The translations under genes were made by a program, and so were the position numbers. The notes under the pieces were generated by a model, which searched no databases, was not told the origin of the DNA, and saw nothing but the letters and a program-made list of their open reading frames with translations. From CAWBBA01 sp963741625 (GTDB lineage: Bacteria > Desulfobacterota > Desulfomonilia > Desulfomonilales > Desulfomonilaceae), in contig CAVUIT010000012.1 of assembly GCA_963741625.1 (NCBI GenBank), positions 124,001 through 188,000 of the forward strand: DNA of 64,000 nucleotides, written 5' to 3'. This document shows, piece after piece, positions 1-9,462 of this stretch. Within the stretch, counting starts at the first letter, position 1; every line of letters starts with the position of its first letter.

Positions 1-392
1 GGGTCCATCAGGTAAGCGAGCAAGTAGGAGCACGAAAACCGCTTAATATTATTATATAAGCGTGTATCCACACCCTTACGTTCATACACAGGCTTCAACC
101 AAGTCTTCAAATCATGCGTTATGAGCCTTACTGGTGTGTCCATCACAAGGGTATCAAGGAATTTCTCATGCTCCTCTGGAGGCAAAGCTGTACAGAAAGG
201 AGCTTGGTCAGGAGCGTAGATGCCCATGAGTATGGAACCGGCACCTTCACCATCGGGTATGGCCAACGGGTGAGAGACAGCTATGGGTGCAGAAGCACTG
301 GTTTCGATGCATTTGTCTATGGATTCATCCACACGTGTAAATACTTGTATATACATATTATTATTAGTGTTTCTATTCTCGTATCCACTCAT
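1..392 (-). CDS. Partial DNA polymerase I-like frame (3'-5' exonuclease region)
   Basis: An open minus-strand frame runs off the left edge. Its first residues (MYIQVFTRVDESIDKCI) fit the start of the 3'-5' exonuclease-like domain of family A polymerases, and its end (THDLKTWLKPV, then SYLLAYLMDP at the edge) fits the DLK-x-LL...LLAYLLDP block of that domain. The acidic DxE metal ligands of an active proofreading site are not visible. The N-terminal 5'-nuclease domain is absent: an in-frame stop lies at about 408-410 and an insertion sequence begins about 130 bases further. The start (392, or 356 at MYIQ) is uncertain. This is either a truncated accessory polA or the decayed edge of one. Identification rests on motif memory only. 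Confidence 0.55.
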   Translation of the reverse strand, partial: MSGYENRNTNNNMYIQVFTRVDESIDKCIETSASAPIAVSHPLAIPDGEGAGSILMGIYAPDQAPFCTALPPEEHEKFLDTLVMDTPVRLITHDLKTWLKPVYERKGVDTRLYNNIKRFSCSYLLAYLMD

Positions 393-540
393 AGGTGTAT
401 TACCTGTTCAATCTCATGCGTACTGGTATGGATACGTGCACACATAGGTATCTGATACCTGGTAGCCCACCACTCAACCAGTAGGAAGAGAGGGGGGGGC
501 GGGGGCAGTGCTACTAGGAGGCTGTCGCTTAACGCTTTAC

Positions 541-2002
541 AGTCTCGTTAGGTTGGGATATGAGCGGGTCGCATGAGAGACTACCGCTTCATAGCGTATG
601 AGCCGGACAAGCCATTAGAGCTTGCACCAGATATCAAGAAATGGTTGCCGCCGGATCATCTCGCCCTGTTCATCAGCGACGTGGTTGATACGTTGGACGT
701 CAGAGAGATAACGGAGGAATACCTCCATCTTCAGGGGGGACATCCCGCGTATCACCCTGCGATGATGCTCAAACTCTTGTTCTACGGGTACTGCGCGGGG
801 ATTCGGAGTTCCCGGCGCATAGAGCAGAAGACCTATGAGGACGTTGCCTTCAGGGTGCTCTCGTGTGACAGCCATCCCGACCACAGCAGGATTTCGGACT
901 TTAGAAAGCGTCATCTTAGGGCCATCTCCCGTCTGTTCGTCCAGGTCTTGGAGATATGCAAGGAGGCGGGGCTGGTGAAGCTCGGGCATGTGGCTCTTGA
1001 CGGAACCAAGATAAAAGCCAACGCATCCAAGCACAAGGCGATGAGCTATGGCCGGATGGTAAAGAAAGAGAAAGAACTGGCCCGTGAGGTGGACAAGCTT
1101 TTGAAACAGGCCGAGGCCCTCGACGAGCAAGAAGACAAGAAATACGGCAAAGGCAAGAGAGGCGACGAGCTGCCGGAGGAACTGCAATTCAAAGAGAAGC
1201 GGCTTGCAAAGATCCGAGAAGCAAAGCTGGCGCTTGAAGAGCAGGCTCGTGAGGACGCTACCCGCAAAGCTAAGGGCGGTAAGGATGGAAAGCCGCCTGA
1301 GGAGGGTGGATCCGGACCGTCCGAAACACCTGAGGTGAAGCCGAAACCCAAGAAACAGAGAAACTTTACGGATCCTGACAGTCGGATCATGCTCGATGGA
1401 GCCACCAAGGCGTTTACCCAGGCATACAATGCGCAAGCTGCCGTGGACTGCACCAGTCAGGTGATTGTGTGCGCCGATGTCACCCAACAAACCAACGACA
1501 AGCAACAACTGGTCCCGATGCTGGAACAAATAGAGGAAAATCTTGGAGAAATTCCGGATCGCGTTCTCGCCGATGCAGGGTATTTCACAGAGGAAGCAGT
1601 GGAATCCGTCGCTCAGGGATTCATGGAACCCTTTATCCCGCGTGAGCGCATCAAACACAGCGACCCGCCGGCGCCGGCTCCTCGTGGGCGTATTCCCGAC
1701 AACGCCTCCGTCGTTGACAGAGCACTGCGCAGACTGAAGACAAAAGTGGGGCAACAGACCTACTCCAAGCGAAAAGAAACGATAGAGCCGGTCTTCGGAC
1801 AGATCAAAGAGGCAAGAGGAATACGGGCCTTCCTCCTCAGGGGCTTGGACAAGGTGAAGGGAGAATGGAAGCTCGTTTGCCTGACCCATAACATCCTCAA
1901 GCTTTGGAGACATCTTTGGCTGGACCGGGGGAGAAGTGCGCCCATTTTCGGGTAAAACACCTGGTTTTCCCGGAAAAATGTCAGGTTTTGCCAACGAGGA
2001 CT
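541..2002 (+). mobile_element. IS1182-type insertion sequence
   Basis: One intact transposase gene (573-1955) is flanked by imperfect inverted ends: 541-552 (agtctcgttagg) and 1991-2002 (ccaacgaggact), which pair with about two differences. No target duplication was identified. Composition differs from the polA-like fragment on its left. The exact ends are tentative. Confidence 0.45.
573..1955 (+). CDS. IS1182-family transposase (DDE)
   Basis: A 460-residue transposase. The N-terminal DUF772-type domain (about residues 1-120) carries the family's HPAYHPAMMLKLLFYGY and RISDFRKRH motifs. The catalytic core starts at the first Asp region (LGHVALDGTKIKANAS, about 138-153), continues after a charged linker (about 190-265) with ARMLDGA-like and QAYNAQAAVD blocks, then a second Asp region (RVLADAGYFTEE). 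It ends near IEPVFGQIKEARGIRAF, which carries the catalytic Glu. Length is usual for the family and the frame is unbroken, so the element may still be active. The ATG at 573 has no strong ribosome site, as is common in insertion sequences. Confidence 0.9.
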   Translation: MRDYRFIAYEPDKPLELAPDIKKWLPPDHLALFISDVVDTLDVREITEEYLHLQGGHPAYHPAMMLKLLFYGYCAGIRSSRRIEQKTYEDVAFRVLSCDSHPDHSRISDFRKRHLRAISRLFVQVLEICKEAGLVKLGHVALDGTKIKANASKHKAMSYGRMVKKEKELAREVDKLLKQAEALDEQEDKKYGKGKRGDELPEELQFKEKRLAKIREAKLALEEQAREDATRKAKGGKDGKPPEEGGSGPSETPEVKPKPKKQRNFTDPDSRIMLDGATKAFTQAYNAQAAVDCTSQVIVCADVTQQTNDKQQLVPMLEQIEENLGEIPDRVLADAGYFTEEAVESVAQGFMEPFIPRERIKHSDPPAPAPRGRIPDNASVVDRALRRLKTKVGQQTYSKRKETIEPVFGQIKEARGIRAFLLRGLDKVKGEWKLVCLTHNILKLWRHLWLDRGRSAPIFG

Positions 2003-2017
2003 CCCTTCTTTCCCTAC

Positions 2018-3120
2018 AGTATAGGGGAGGGCAACTGGAGGCCGCATGAGACAAGAAGAGTTCGAACGCTTTATTGCAAGCCTTGACGATCTATCAGCAG
2101 GGCAGAAGACCATTGTCCGTAAGGTGCTTGATGAGGAACAAGATCTTGAGAAAGTTGTTTTCATAATTGAATCTCGCTTTTTGGAGCATCCTGTCTGCCC
2201 TCGCTGTCAGTCAAAGATGTGAAGAGATGGGGCAGAGCCAACAACCTTCAGAGATTCAGATGCTTTTCCTGCAGCAAGACCTTCAATCCTCTCACCGGAA
2301 CCCCATTGGCTCACCTCCGCAACAAGGACCGATGGCTGACGATGGCCAGTGCTCTCAAACAGGGGCTTCCTCTTCGAAGGACGGCGGATAAGTGCGGTGT
2401 GTCTCTCACTACAGCCTTTCGCTGGCGGCACCGCTTCCTCAAGGCAGCATCCCTCGACAAGCCGGACAAGCTCGACGGCATTGCCGAAGCAGACGAAACC
2501 TACTTCCTTGAGTCCTTCAAGGGGAGTCACAGCCTCCCCAGACCCCCAAGGCGGCGTGGCGGCAAGGCCGCCAAGCGGGGGCTTTCAAGCGAGCAAGTGC
2601 CGGTGCTCGTAGCCAGGGATCGCCACGGACACACGCTCGATGCCATCTTGCCCGACCAATCCAAAGCTTCTATCAAGCAGGTCCTCAAAGGGGCCCTTGC
2701 TGCCGACAACATCCTATGCATTGATGGCGGTAGTGCCCTCCGGGGATTTGTCAACGACCTCAATATTCCCTATAGGGTAATCTCACCCAAGTGCAAGGTC
2801 CACGAAATCAACCCGATCTTCCACATCCAAAATGTCAACGGCTACCATAGCCGCCTAAAATCTTGGATGACGAGGTTTAACGGCGTCGCGACAAAGTACT
2901 GGACACCTACCTGGGATGGCGCAGAGTGACGAACACCCGGGAGCCGCAATTACGGACGTTGCGTGGCTCCAAACTGCAATCGGAAGAAATAGACTCAATT
3001 TGCCTTCGCTGCCCCAGCTCACAGCCTTTGAAGAACGGGTTGATCGAAAAATGAACCATAATCCGGCTCGAAGCCGTTCAGACCTGGCCTGTTTCGCGAC
3101 ACGCTCCTAGCTCCTATACT
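2018..3120 (+). mobile_element. IS1595-type insertion sequence, degraded
   Basis: About 1.1 kb with a single broken transposase gene. Matching ends agtatagg (2018-2025) and cctatact (3113-3120) are exact 8-base inverted copies, and similarity extends weakly inward. The element lies directly next to the IS1182-type element, so two elements have accumulated here. The size fits IS1595 members. Confidence 0.5.
2046..3050 (+). pseudogene. IS1595-family (ISXO2-like) transposase with two frameshifts
   Basis: Reading from the ATG at 2046 gives a helical start and a zinc-ribbon half (CPRCQSK), then a stop at about 2219. A one-base shift there restores VKRWG...RFRCFSC, the second half of the ribbon, and a long frame to 2929 with the ISXO2-like core (AEADETYFLESFKGS, DRHGHT, CIDGGSALRGF and the HEINPIFHIQNVNGYHSRLK block holding the last catalytic residues). 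A second one-base shift at about 2896 restores the normal C-terminus (LGWRR) to a stop near 3050. The gene is inactive as read. Two single-base indels in one short gene could be decay or sequence error. Confidence 0.85.
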
Positions 3121-3207
3121 ACTAGTACTTCTTTTGGCATGGTTGTACTGATTCCATTACCATATCAGACATATAAGCCATTTGTGAGTCCAAACCGAAG
3201 GTTTTAC

Positions 3208-3426
3208 CTAGGTTTTCTCTCTCAAGACACTGACGGATACTCGTCCTTTCTTGTCCGTGTGCAGGCATCCGCGCTTTTCCAAGACCTCCCGGTAAGCGTA
3301 GTAACTGGCTTTGACAACATCCAGGGTACGCTCGCAATCCCGGATGCTTAGGTCAATCCTACTGCCCGCTTCCTCGCACCTTATCCAGATGTACAGCCAC
3401 AGCTTGGACGCTGCCCCGAGCTGCAT
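3208..3426 (-). CDS. Small winged-helix-like ORF, possible frameshifted tail of the upstream gene
   Basis: A 72-residue frame overlapping the end of the preceding minus-strand ORF. It reads coherently (AASKLWLYIWIRCEEAG, then SYYAYREVLEKRGCLH), resembling a helix-turn-helix or winged-helix tail of replication or phage proteins. The last 20-25 residues of the upstream ORF read like out-of-frame noise (HHH, QAVAVHLDKV). A one-base indel near 3430-3460 may therefore have split one gene of about 374 residues. Otherwise it is a separate small gene. I do not recognise the family. Confidence 0.4.
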   Translation of the reverse strand: MQLGAASKLWLYIWIRCEEAGSRIDLSIRDCERTLDVVKASYYAYREVLEKRGCLHTDKKGRVSVSVLREKT

Positions 3427-4330
3427 GATGGTGAAGGTGATACTCCTCGTCAGACCTCATGGTGCTGGTGATGTCCTGCTGAGGGGAGCTGTTGATCAGA
3501 TGGAGCACGGTCTTGACGAACTCATCAGTGAGCGCGGGATTTTTCGTGGGCATTTTCAAGGCCCTTATCAGAGCCTTCTTCTTGACCACATGGCCCCGAT
3601 ACTTCAGGTATCCTTCACCTCCACGATCCTCACCGGACCCTGATTTGAGAGCCTTGACCTCTTCATCCCATTCCTCGGCCAACATCTTGGAGTAATGGCT
3701 CAGGTTATGGCGGCGGTGCGGGTAGATGACTCCGTGTTCTACGGCATCCAGAATCTGCAGGAGGTTGAAGATGTCGAACTTGATCTGCCACAAGTCCTTT
3801 CTCTTCGCTTTCTTGCTGTGGTGCAGGCGGCATTGCTCCCAAGTGCAGTGCCAAGAAACGCACGTGAAGGCCACGGTCCCGATGTATTGGATATAGGCTC
3901 TGAACTTGTTCTGGTAGTGGAGTCGTCTCAGCCGGGCCGGAGTCTTGCCGAACCACGGATGGATCGGGCAGGTCGTGTAAAGATTGCCGCTCGTGAAGAT
4001 CTTGTGCCGTATGCGAAGGTAATCGAGGGTCTTGTCCAGCAGAGTCCAGTGTTTCAAGGCCTGGGCGGACAACTTGCCGGTCTTTAGGTCAAGGAACTTT
4101 TCTTCAATCCCCCGCAGGTCGTAGGCTCCGCCTTCAGTGTCATACACATTGATGTGGTTGCGCGGGTTGAGGACTCTTGCCTTAGACCCATAGTGGTTGA
4201 CAAGCAACTTTAATATCCGGGCTTTCTCTTTCTTTTCTTGCTCTGAGATCTCCACGCTGCCATCTCCAAGAATCCGGGACGTTTCTGTTACCCAACCCCT
4301 TCCATAGGCTCTTCGCCTGGTTCGGCCCAT
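3359..4330 (-). CDS. Unrecognised protein, island-borne, possibly replication-like
   Basis: A 323-residue basic protein. Visible features are a charged helical N-terminus, a middle part with several Cys, His and Trp residues (TTCPIHPWFGKT; CVSWHCTWEQCRLHH) that could bind metal, and an IYPHRRHNLSHY segment. No catalytic motif is recognised. It lies between an insertion sequence and a broken sigma-54 regulator, that is, in accessory DNA. The last residues look out of frame relative to the small ORF at 3208-3426, so the C-terminus as read may be wrong. The Cys/His clusters suggest nucleic-acid binding, which is inference only. Confidence 0.5.
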   Translation of the reverse strand: MGRTRRRAYGRGWVTETSRILGDGSVEISEQEKKEKARILKLLVNHYGSKARVLNPRNHINVYDTEGGAYDLRGIEEKFLDLKTGKLSAQALKHWTLLDKTLDYLRIRHKIFTSGNLYTTCPIHPWFGKTPARLRRLHYQNKFRAYIQYIGTVAFTCVSWHCTWEQCRLHHSKKAKRKDLWQIKFDIFNLLQILDAVEHGVIYPHRRHNLSHYSKMLAEEWDEEVKALKSGSGEDRGGEGYLKYRGHVVKKKALIRALKMPTKNPALTDEFVKTVLHLINSSPQQDITSTMRSDEEYHLHHHAARGSVQAVAVHLDKVRGSGQ

Positions 4331-4842
4331 AATCTACCACAAGATCGCCCTCCCCCGAGAAATGACGAATTTCGCGTCTGAGAACGAATCTGAACAGATC
4401 TCGGATGCGGGGCAAAGAGAAAGCTACCGAAAACCAATGATCGCGCTAGAATCGTTCTCCGTGATTATGAAGCTGTTTAGCTTTCGTGTCAGGATGTCGT
4501 GGTATAATCGCGAAACAAGTGCGTCGACAGCTCCACGTGGAGCCCAACCCCGTACGTTGATCGCCACGAGATGGAAGACCAGAGGACGCTTGTGGGCGAA
4601 AAACTTGGATCGGGCACCCCGTCCTCGCTACACGATGGATCACGTCACGCCGAGCCTCAGATGGGGGTGAGACCGAGCCGAGCGGGCGTGAAACCGGAGT
4701 GCCCCGTGGTTTCCTGCACGATTGAGCAACCCTGTACTTTGTCACGCTTCAGTTTGAAGGCGGGTTCCCTTCTGACCAGGGATCCCCCGACGATGTCGAA
4801 TCGAACTGTCCGGCATCGAAGATCTTAATCCAGGGTAACGAA
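4331..4842. other. Gene-free spacer with a possible promoter
   Basis: No convincing gene was found; short open frames lack ribosome sites and protein-like composition. A perfect TATAAT stands at 4503-4508 on the plus strand, but no good -35 box precedes it at the right spacing, so promoter function for the downstream regulator is only possible. The final ATG at 4843 follows an AT-poor stretch without a clear Shine-Dalgarno sequence. Confidence 0.3.
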
Positions 4843-6610
4843 ATGCCGTTCGAGAGAGTGTTGATAGTGGAATTTGGCAGAAGAATATTGACGTTCATGG
4901 AGCGTCAGTTAGCAACCAAGGGATACAAAGTCTACTCGTTCCGCGCACGTAATGAATGCAAAATCCGCGAGAGGATTGTGGAGCAGGTTGAAAACATTGC
5001 CCCCGACCTTTTGGTTATCGGAGTTCGCCCAAGCCCATTTCCTGGGTCTGAGTGGGGTCGAAAATACGGAACCCGATTTCCTATTGGCCTGGAAGCCGTG
5101 GAGTTGCTGCGCCAATCGTCAAACATACCAGTAGTGTTCATAAATAGTTGGGAAGAAGATCCAAGGCGCAACCCAGATCTCTGGGAGCGAATAGTCGACA
5201 CGGGTCCTGTGGCTGTTGAACGAGCCTATAGAGCACCTGAAATCCAAATTGCGGTTGCTCTGGCCCGAGGAATTAGCGAGGCAAAGGATAGGATGCGGCA
5301 AAGCGAGGAGCGTTTTCAAAAGATTTTTGAATCGGCGAAGGATGCAGTCTTCATCAAGGACAGACGTTTGAAATACACCCTCGTGAATCCTGCTATGGGG
5401 CGGCTGTTCGACAAGCAACCTTCAGAACTTATAGGGCTGACTGATGAAGATCTGTTTGAGCGCAAGTATGCAGAACACTCCAAGGAAGTTGAACAGAGGG
5501 TATTACAGGGTGAGCCAATCGAGGAAGAACGTTCCAGGCGCATAAATGAAGTGGAATTGACGTTTTCGGATTCAAGAACTCCTCTGCGAGGCGCGTCTGG
5601 CGAGATAGTCGGCATTTGTGGTATTTCACGAAATATCACTGAAAGGCAGAAAGTCCGATCCGGGACAACTGATATCAAATACCCGTCCCATTCCATGACA
5701 GTCTGTTTGAAAAGAGCTTAAACAGCAGCCCAAAAAGACACTACTATCCTCCTTTTGGGAGAAAGCGGGAGCGGGAAAGACTTTGTCGCAAGATACATTC
5801 ACGACCGATCAAAGCGTTCCGCAGGACCTTTTTTCCAAATAAACTGTGCAGCTTTGCCCCAAGACTCCGCGGAATCTGAGTTGTTCGGTCACGAAAGGGG
5901 AGCTTTCACTGGGGCCCACGCGCGCAAGAGGGGGCTTTTAGAATTGGCCGAGGGCGGAACGTTACTGCTGAATGAAATTGGTGAGCTTTCACTCACGCTG
6001 CAGGCTAAACTACTGACCTTTCTGGATACCAGAAGATTCAATCGCTTGGGAGGCGAGAAAGAAATTGAAGTAAACACGAGACTCCTTGCTGCCACTAACA
6101 AGGATTTGGAAAAAGAAATGGAAAACCGTTCCTTCAGAAACGATCTTTATTATCGTGTCAATGTCTTTTCCATTAAGAGTACCCCCCCTTCGTGAACGAA
6201 GCGAAGACATTCCCAAGCTGGTGGAAGAAATTATGCAAAAAATTGGAAAGGATATGCACCTTGAAGATATTCCTTATGTCCCGCCGCACACGATGACCAC
6301 TTTGCGAGGATACTCTTGGCCGGGAAACGTGCGAGAATTAAGAAACGTTTTGGAGAGGGGAATTATATTGTCCAAGGGAAAGGAGCTAAACCTTGAAGAC
6401 ATTTCATTGGAACCAAAATCTGGGACTACCACTTTCTGGCAGGCAGATTTTCCTCCGAAACCTTCCTTACAGCAGATTCTGGAGGATTTGAGCGACGCGT
6501 ATGTGCAAGAAGCAATGCGGCGGACGGGAAATAATCAAGTGCGTGCGGCAGAGTTGCTTAATTTCTCCCGTTTCAAATTGATGCGGCATCTCAAGAAAGG
6601 GCTCCCCTAA
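4843..6610 (+). pseudogene. Sigma-54-dependent transcriptional activator (NtrC class), broken
   Basis: Domains in order: a receiver-like N-terminus (about residues 1-140, VLIVEFG start, LLVIGVRPSP), a PAS domain (about 155-275, EERFQKIFESAKDAVFIKD to ISRNITERQ), a AAA+ ATPase and a Fis-type helix-turn-helix (NNQVRAAELLNFSRFKLMRHL). The ATPase has Walker A GESGSGKD, the sigma-54 contact loop GAFTGA and a Walker B-like LLLNEIGE. An in-frame TAA at 5719-5721 separates PAS from ATPase without any frame change. A one-base insertion near 6175 (FSI then RVPPLRER) shifts the frame. As read, no full activator can be made. The product would have activated sigma-54 promoters; one lies just downstream. 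Confidence 0.85.
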
Positions 6611-7585
6611 GTGCAATTCTGCACACAACAGGAATTGCTGTGCAACATTGCACAGTGTCGGAGTTTTCTATTCCATCCTTGCATCTCACCGTAATCACGA
6701 TCTCATTTTCTTTTGAAGCCCTGTTGACTTATCCCGCTAGTGAAGCCCATCGTTTGTTTACAAACCAAGCCTAGAGCCGGTTTCTGAGACTCTCTGTTCA
6801 GAACCGCACACTTCAACTGACAGACAGGGCCATCTTAAGCGTAACCTGCTGATATTCCGAAGCTTCGTGATTGGCAGGCTTTTTGCTATAGCTATAATCA
6901 AGGAATGATCTCTTGCGCTTCCTGACGGGGGGAACCAATCCTCCCCAAAAAGGAAGCAATCCGGAGGATGGAACACGAGAATTAATGAAGCCGGCCTGCA
7001 TGAATTTGCAAACAGCATGTGAGAGCTGTTTTTTCAGACTGCCCACCTGACTACTCAACTATTAATTCCGAGCGGGCAGTTAATCGGGCCGAATTGATAT
7101 TAGCGCACTCGTGTTCCGCCTCCCGGAATTGATCGGCGCAGAGAATGAATCTTGAAGAAGGAACAGTATGTTGAGAGGTACTGAGAAAAAAGAAAGATCA
7201 CGAGCACCTCCGAAAACAAAACTCATGCTGATGACGTTTCCAGGGCCACACAGCATGAGCTCGCGAAGCAGAAAGTAACCCCAGGGTTGCTGGAGTTCGA
7301 TCAGCTCTATGGGCATGTTGCCACCTTCCTTTGGCTTTTTCAGGTACCTTTACGGCCTTGAAAAACCATGGACATCCGGCCTGATTGAATCTCCCGCAAA
7401 TCCAACGTCACTTGGCTCGCCGTGTACGTCAGCTTCTAGATGAAGCCCCTCGTGTTAGCGGCGAACTGGCGCCCACGCTGACCGGACGATCCTTACAGAG
7501 ATTGTCCTCCAGCAACAGGAGTAGTGTGTGCGTCATCGTGTCTACCATTTCATTAACAATATCAACAGCGAAGGAGGATGAAAGT
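6611..7585. other. Structured leader region without a firm gene
   Basis: A stretch of 975 bases with no convincing coding frame. It holds a sigma-54 promoter (6871), a hairpin at 6917-6957 (outer arms gcttcct/aggaagc enclosing a G-run and C-run) and inverted arms actgccc/gggcagt at 7038-7044 and 7074-7080. A minus-strand frame at 7080-7316 (78 residues, MPIELIELQQPWGYFLL start, preceded by aaggaaggt) may be a small gene, but I cannot support it further. Just after the regulator, tgcaca-type repeats occur at about 6619-6653, possibly its binding sites. Confidence 0.35.
6871..6887 (+). promoter_or_regulatory. Sigma-54 (-24/-12) promoter
   Basis: ttggcag...tttttgct has GG at 6873-6874 and GC at 6885-6886 with exactly ten bases between, which is the invariant sigma-54 spacing, in the context TTGGCA-N-TTGC. 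It points right, toward the gene starting at 7586, with a long structured leader. The broken NtrC-class gene ends 260 bases upstream, which makes it the natural former activator. Confidence 0.6.
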
Positions 7586-8626
7586 ATGAAAAAGGACGAG
7601 CTTGAGCCTGCCAAAGTCGTAGGCAACGTGGACCTAAAGAAAAATCAGAAAGGCCCCAGTGCCGGTGGAACCCCGGATGCTCAGGATAAGGAGGTGCCTG
7701 CATCTTTCAAACCTGCCCCCCAGGGATCAATGATGTCGGGCGTGCCCGACACTGGTGTCTCGGCTGACCTTATCTCTGAAAAACCCGGCGCGGAACCAAC
7801 CGGAGAAACGGCTGACGGTTTCGGCATGAAGGAAAAGCCCCGAAGCGAAGGGACTAATGCCTCTGTTCCAGCGGTGACGGATGGTCCCGCCAGTACAACC
7901 CCGCAACCCACCCTCAATGAGAAGGCCGCCTTCATCAGGGGGATCGTGATCGCCACTGTTACGGGAGCCCTCGATCAGGTCGGTACGTACCTTATTCAAT
8001 ATGAATTCGGGGGCGACTTCAAGAAGGCTCTAAAAAACGATCCGTATAAGGACACTTCTCTGAACGAACTGGGCAACCACAAAGACCAGCCATTATCCCG
8101 GCAGAAGCTGGCAGAGTGCGTGAGGGGGACTGCTGTCGGCATAGAGATGGAAGACTTGGGCATGAAGCGGGACTCAATCGACTTCTACAAACGAGTTGAG
8201 ATTTCCAGGATCAGGAATCGGGACGACAGAGTGAAGCTGATTCTGATGGCAGAGGCCCAAAAGCTCACAGTTAAGGAAGTACGAGAAGAAGTGAAAAGAC
8301 TGACCCGCAAGGTTATTTCAACGGACAGGGATTTGGGCGAGGCCGTAATGAAGCAGCTCGTGGGCGGGCGGCTTACCGCAGACGAGGACACCAGAGACTT
8401 TTTGCTGGACAAAGATCGCTTGAAAGCGGCGTTAAGCGCTGGCGAAACGGCAAAACTGCTCGGCGACAGTGAAAAGTTGAGGGAGAAAAGCGCTGAGGAT
8501 CAGGCGTTCCTACAGCAATTCGAGAAGATTCTGGAGGAAATCTTTGTCGAAAAACGGCGGGCGGAAGCACAGCCTGAAAAGGATCTCGAAAAGGCCCCTT
8601 CCGTTGCCTTTCCTGGAAATCATTGA
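7586..8626 (+). CDS. Unrecognised protein with disordered N-terminus and helical domain
   Basis: The start at 7586 is chosen because aaggagg stands eight bases upstream; the frame is open from 7385 but lacks such a site there. The 346-residue product has a low-complexity Gly/Pro/Glu/Lys N-terminus (about 1-110) followed by a helical domain (about 115-265: VGTYLIQYEFGG, KDTSLNELGNHKDQPLSRQKLAECV, then repeated charged helices). The helical part recalls a family of deltaproteobacterial proteins with a coiled, DNA-binding-like domain, but I am not certain. It could be the target of the sigma-54 promoter at 6871. The C-terminus is rich in Glu and Lys. Confidence 0.65.
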   Translation: MKKDELEPAKVVGNVDLKKNQKGPSAGGTPDAQDKEVPASFKPAPQGSMMSGVPDTGVSADLISEKPGAEPTGETADGFGMKEKPRSEGTNASVPAVTDGPASTTPQPTLNEKAAFIRGIVIATVTGALDQVGTYLIQYEFGGDFKKALKNDPYKDTSLNELGNHKDQPLSRQKLAECVRGTAVGIEMEDLGMKRDSIDFYKRVEISRIRNRDDRVKLILMAEAQKLTVKEVREEVKRLTRKVISTDRDLGEAVMKQLVGGRLTADEDTRDFLLDKDRLKAALSAGETAKLLGDSEKLREKSAEDQAFLQQFEKILEEIFVEKRRAEAQPEKDLEKAPSVAFPGNH

Positions 8627-8785
8627 TGTTTTGGTACACTTGCAGGACATCCCGCAAGTGTCTTTTCATCGAGACCACCGATTGAGCCGGAAGATGGGAA
8701 AGCAGGGCCATGAAGACCTCTTGAACGGGCATGCGACGAGTGTTCCGGCTCGTATCCTCAACAAAAACTCTTAAGGAGTGACGCA

Positions 8786-9076
8786 ATGAAAGACCAAAAC
8801 GCCAGGAAACTAAGGTTCGCCTGCCCTGAGTGCGGCGGTGAGAAGCTCGAACTCATCTATGACTGCCTTACGGCATGCCAGGAAGTAACTGAAGTCCGCG
8901 AGGATGGGAGCGTCTACATCACCGGCCCAATAGCAATCGTAGAAGACCACGGGCACTGGTATCGGTGTCAGAACTGCAAAAAATCCCTCGTGAACTGGGA
9001 AACGGATGCGCCTGTTTGGAAGGACGATTCCCTCCTCGCTAAATGGCTTCTCGAGAAACTGTCCCCAGTCAGATGA
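8786..9076 (+). CDS. Small zinc-ribbon-like protein
   Basis: A 96-residue protein. CPECGG near residue 13 and CQNC near residue 63 form two Cys pairs that would bind one zinc ion. A TACQEVTEV segment and Trp-rich tail follow. The start is well supported by aaggag nine bases upstream of the ATG. No family was recognised. It lies in a row of small plus-strand genes with long spacers, each with its own ribosome site, which suggests separate transcripts or structured leaders rather than a tight operon. Confidence 0.65.
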   Translation: MKDQNARKLRFACPECGGEKLELIYDCLTACQEVTEVREDGSVYITGPIAIVEDHGHWYRCQNCKKSLVNWETDAPVWKDDSLLAKWLLEKLSPVR

Positions 9077-9462
9077 GGATCAACTCGTGACCGGAGACGA
9101 ATTCAAGGGGGATTAACCCCACTATTAGACGGAGGCCTGCCTCCGTGACTCTTTGCGGGGACAGGCCGCTCGTTGAGATCGAAAGGAGTCCACAAATGCC
9201 GAAATCATTCTTGTGCAGGAGGACTCCTCAGGGAATGGCTGTGGTAGCCGACACGTAAACCACAGTTGCGGGCGATTAAGGTGCCGGAAGGCGCTTAAGG
9301 CCCACAAAAACGCACGATGGGGTTGGCCGAGGGTATGTTGAGAAGCCACTCTTTGCCCCTCAATTGAATAAGCCTGGGCGCTGGCTAGGCGTAACGGTCC
9401 TAGTCCCGTGCCCACATCCACCAATGACTGAAAAACTGGAATACTACCTGGAGGGAAATATC
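9077..9462. other. Spacer with hairpin and possible 20-residue ORF
   Basis: Holds a perfect hairpin at 9129-9146 (acggaggc, ct, gcctccgt) without a T-tract. A short ORF at 9196-9258 (MPKSFLCRRTPQGMAVVADT) has aaaggag seven to nine bases upstream. One copy of the dispersed 15-base motif is at 9331-9345. No other gene seen. Confidence 0.35.
9331..9345 (+). repeat. Dispersed 15-base motif, copy 1
   Basis: gggtatgttgagaag; the same bases occur in reverse orientation at about 32863-32880 and 34667-34684, all in intergenic DNA. A weaker version (gtatgttgagagg) is at 7166-7178. Function unknown. Confidence 0.6.

Noticed and set aside
615..2054. A 479-residue open frame on the minus strand
   Set aside because: It is the antisense of the IS1182 transposase; composition is Leu/Ser/Arg-rich without motifs.
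4571..4828. Plus-strand frame before the sigma-54 activator
   Set aside because: Low-complexity, basic, no ribosome site; looks like chance.
6758..7058. Minus-strand small frames
   Set aside because: No ribosome site, no protein-like pattern, and they cover the sigma-54 promoter hairpin.
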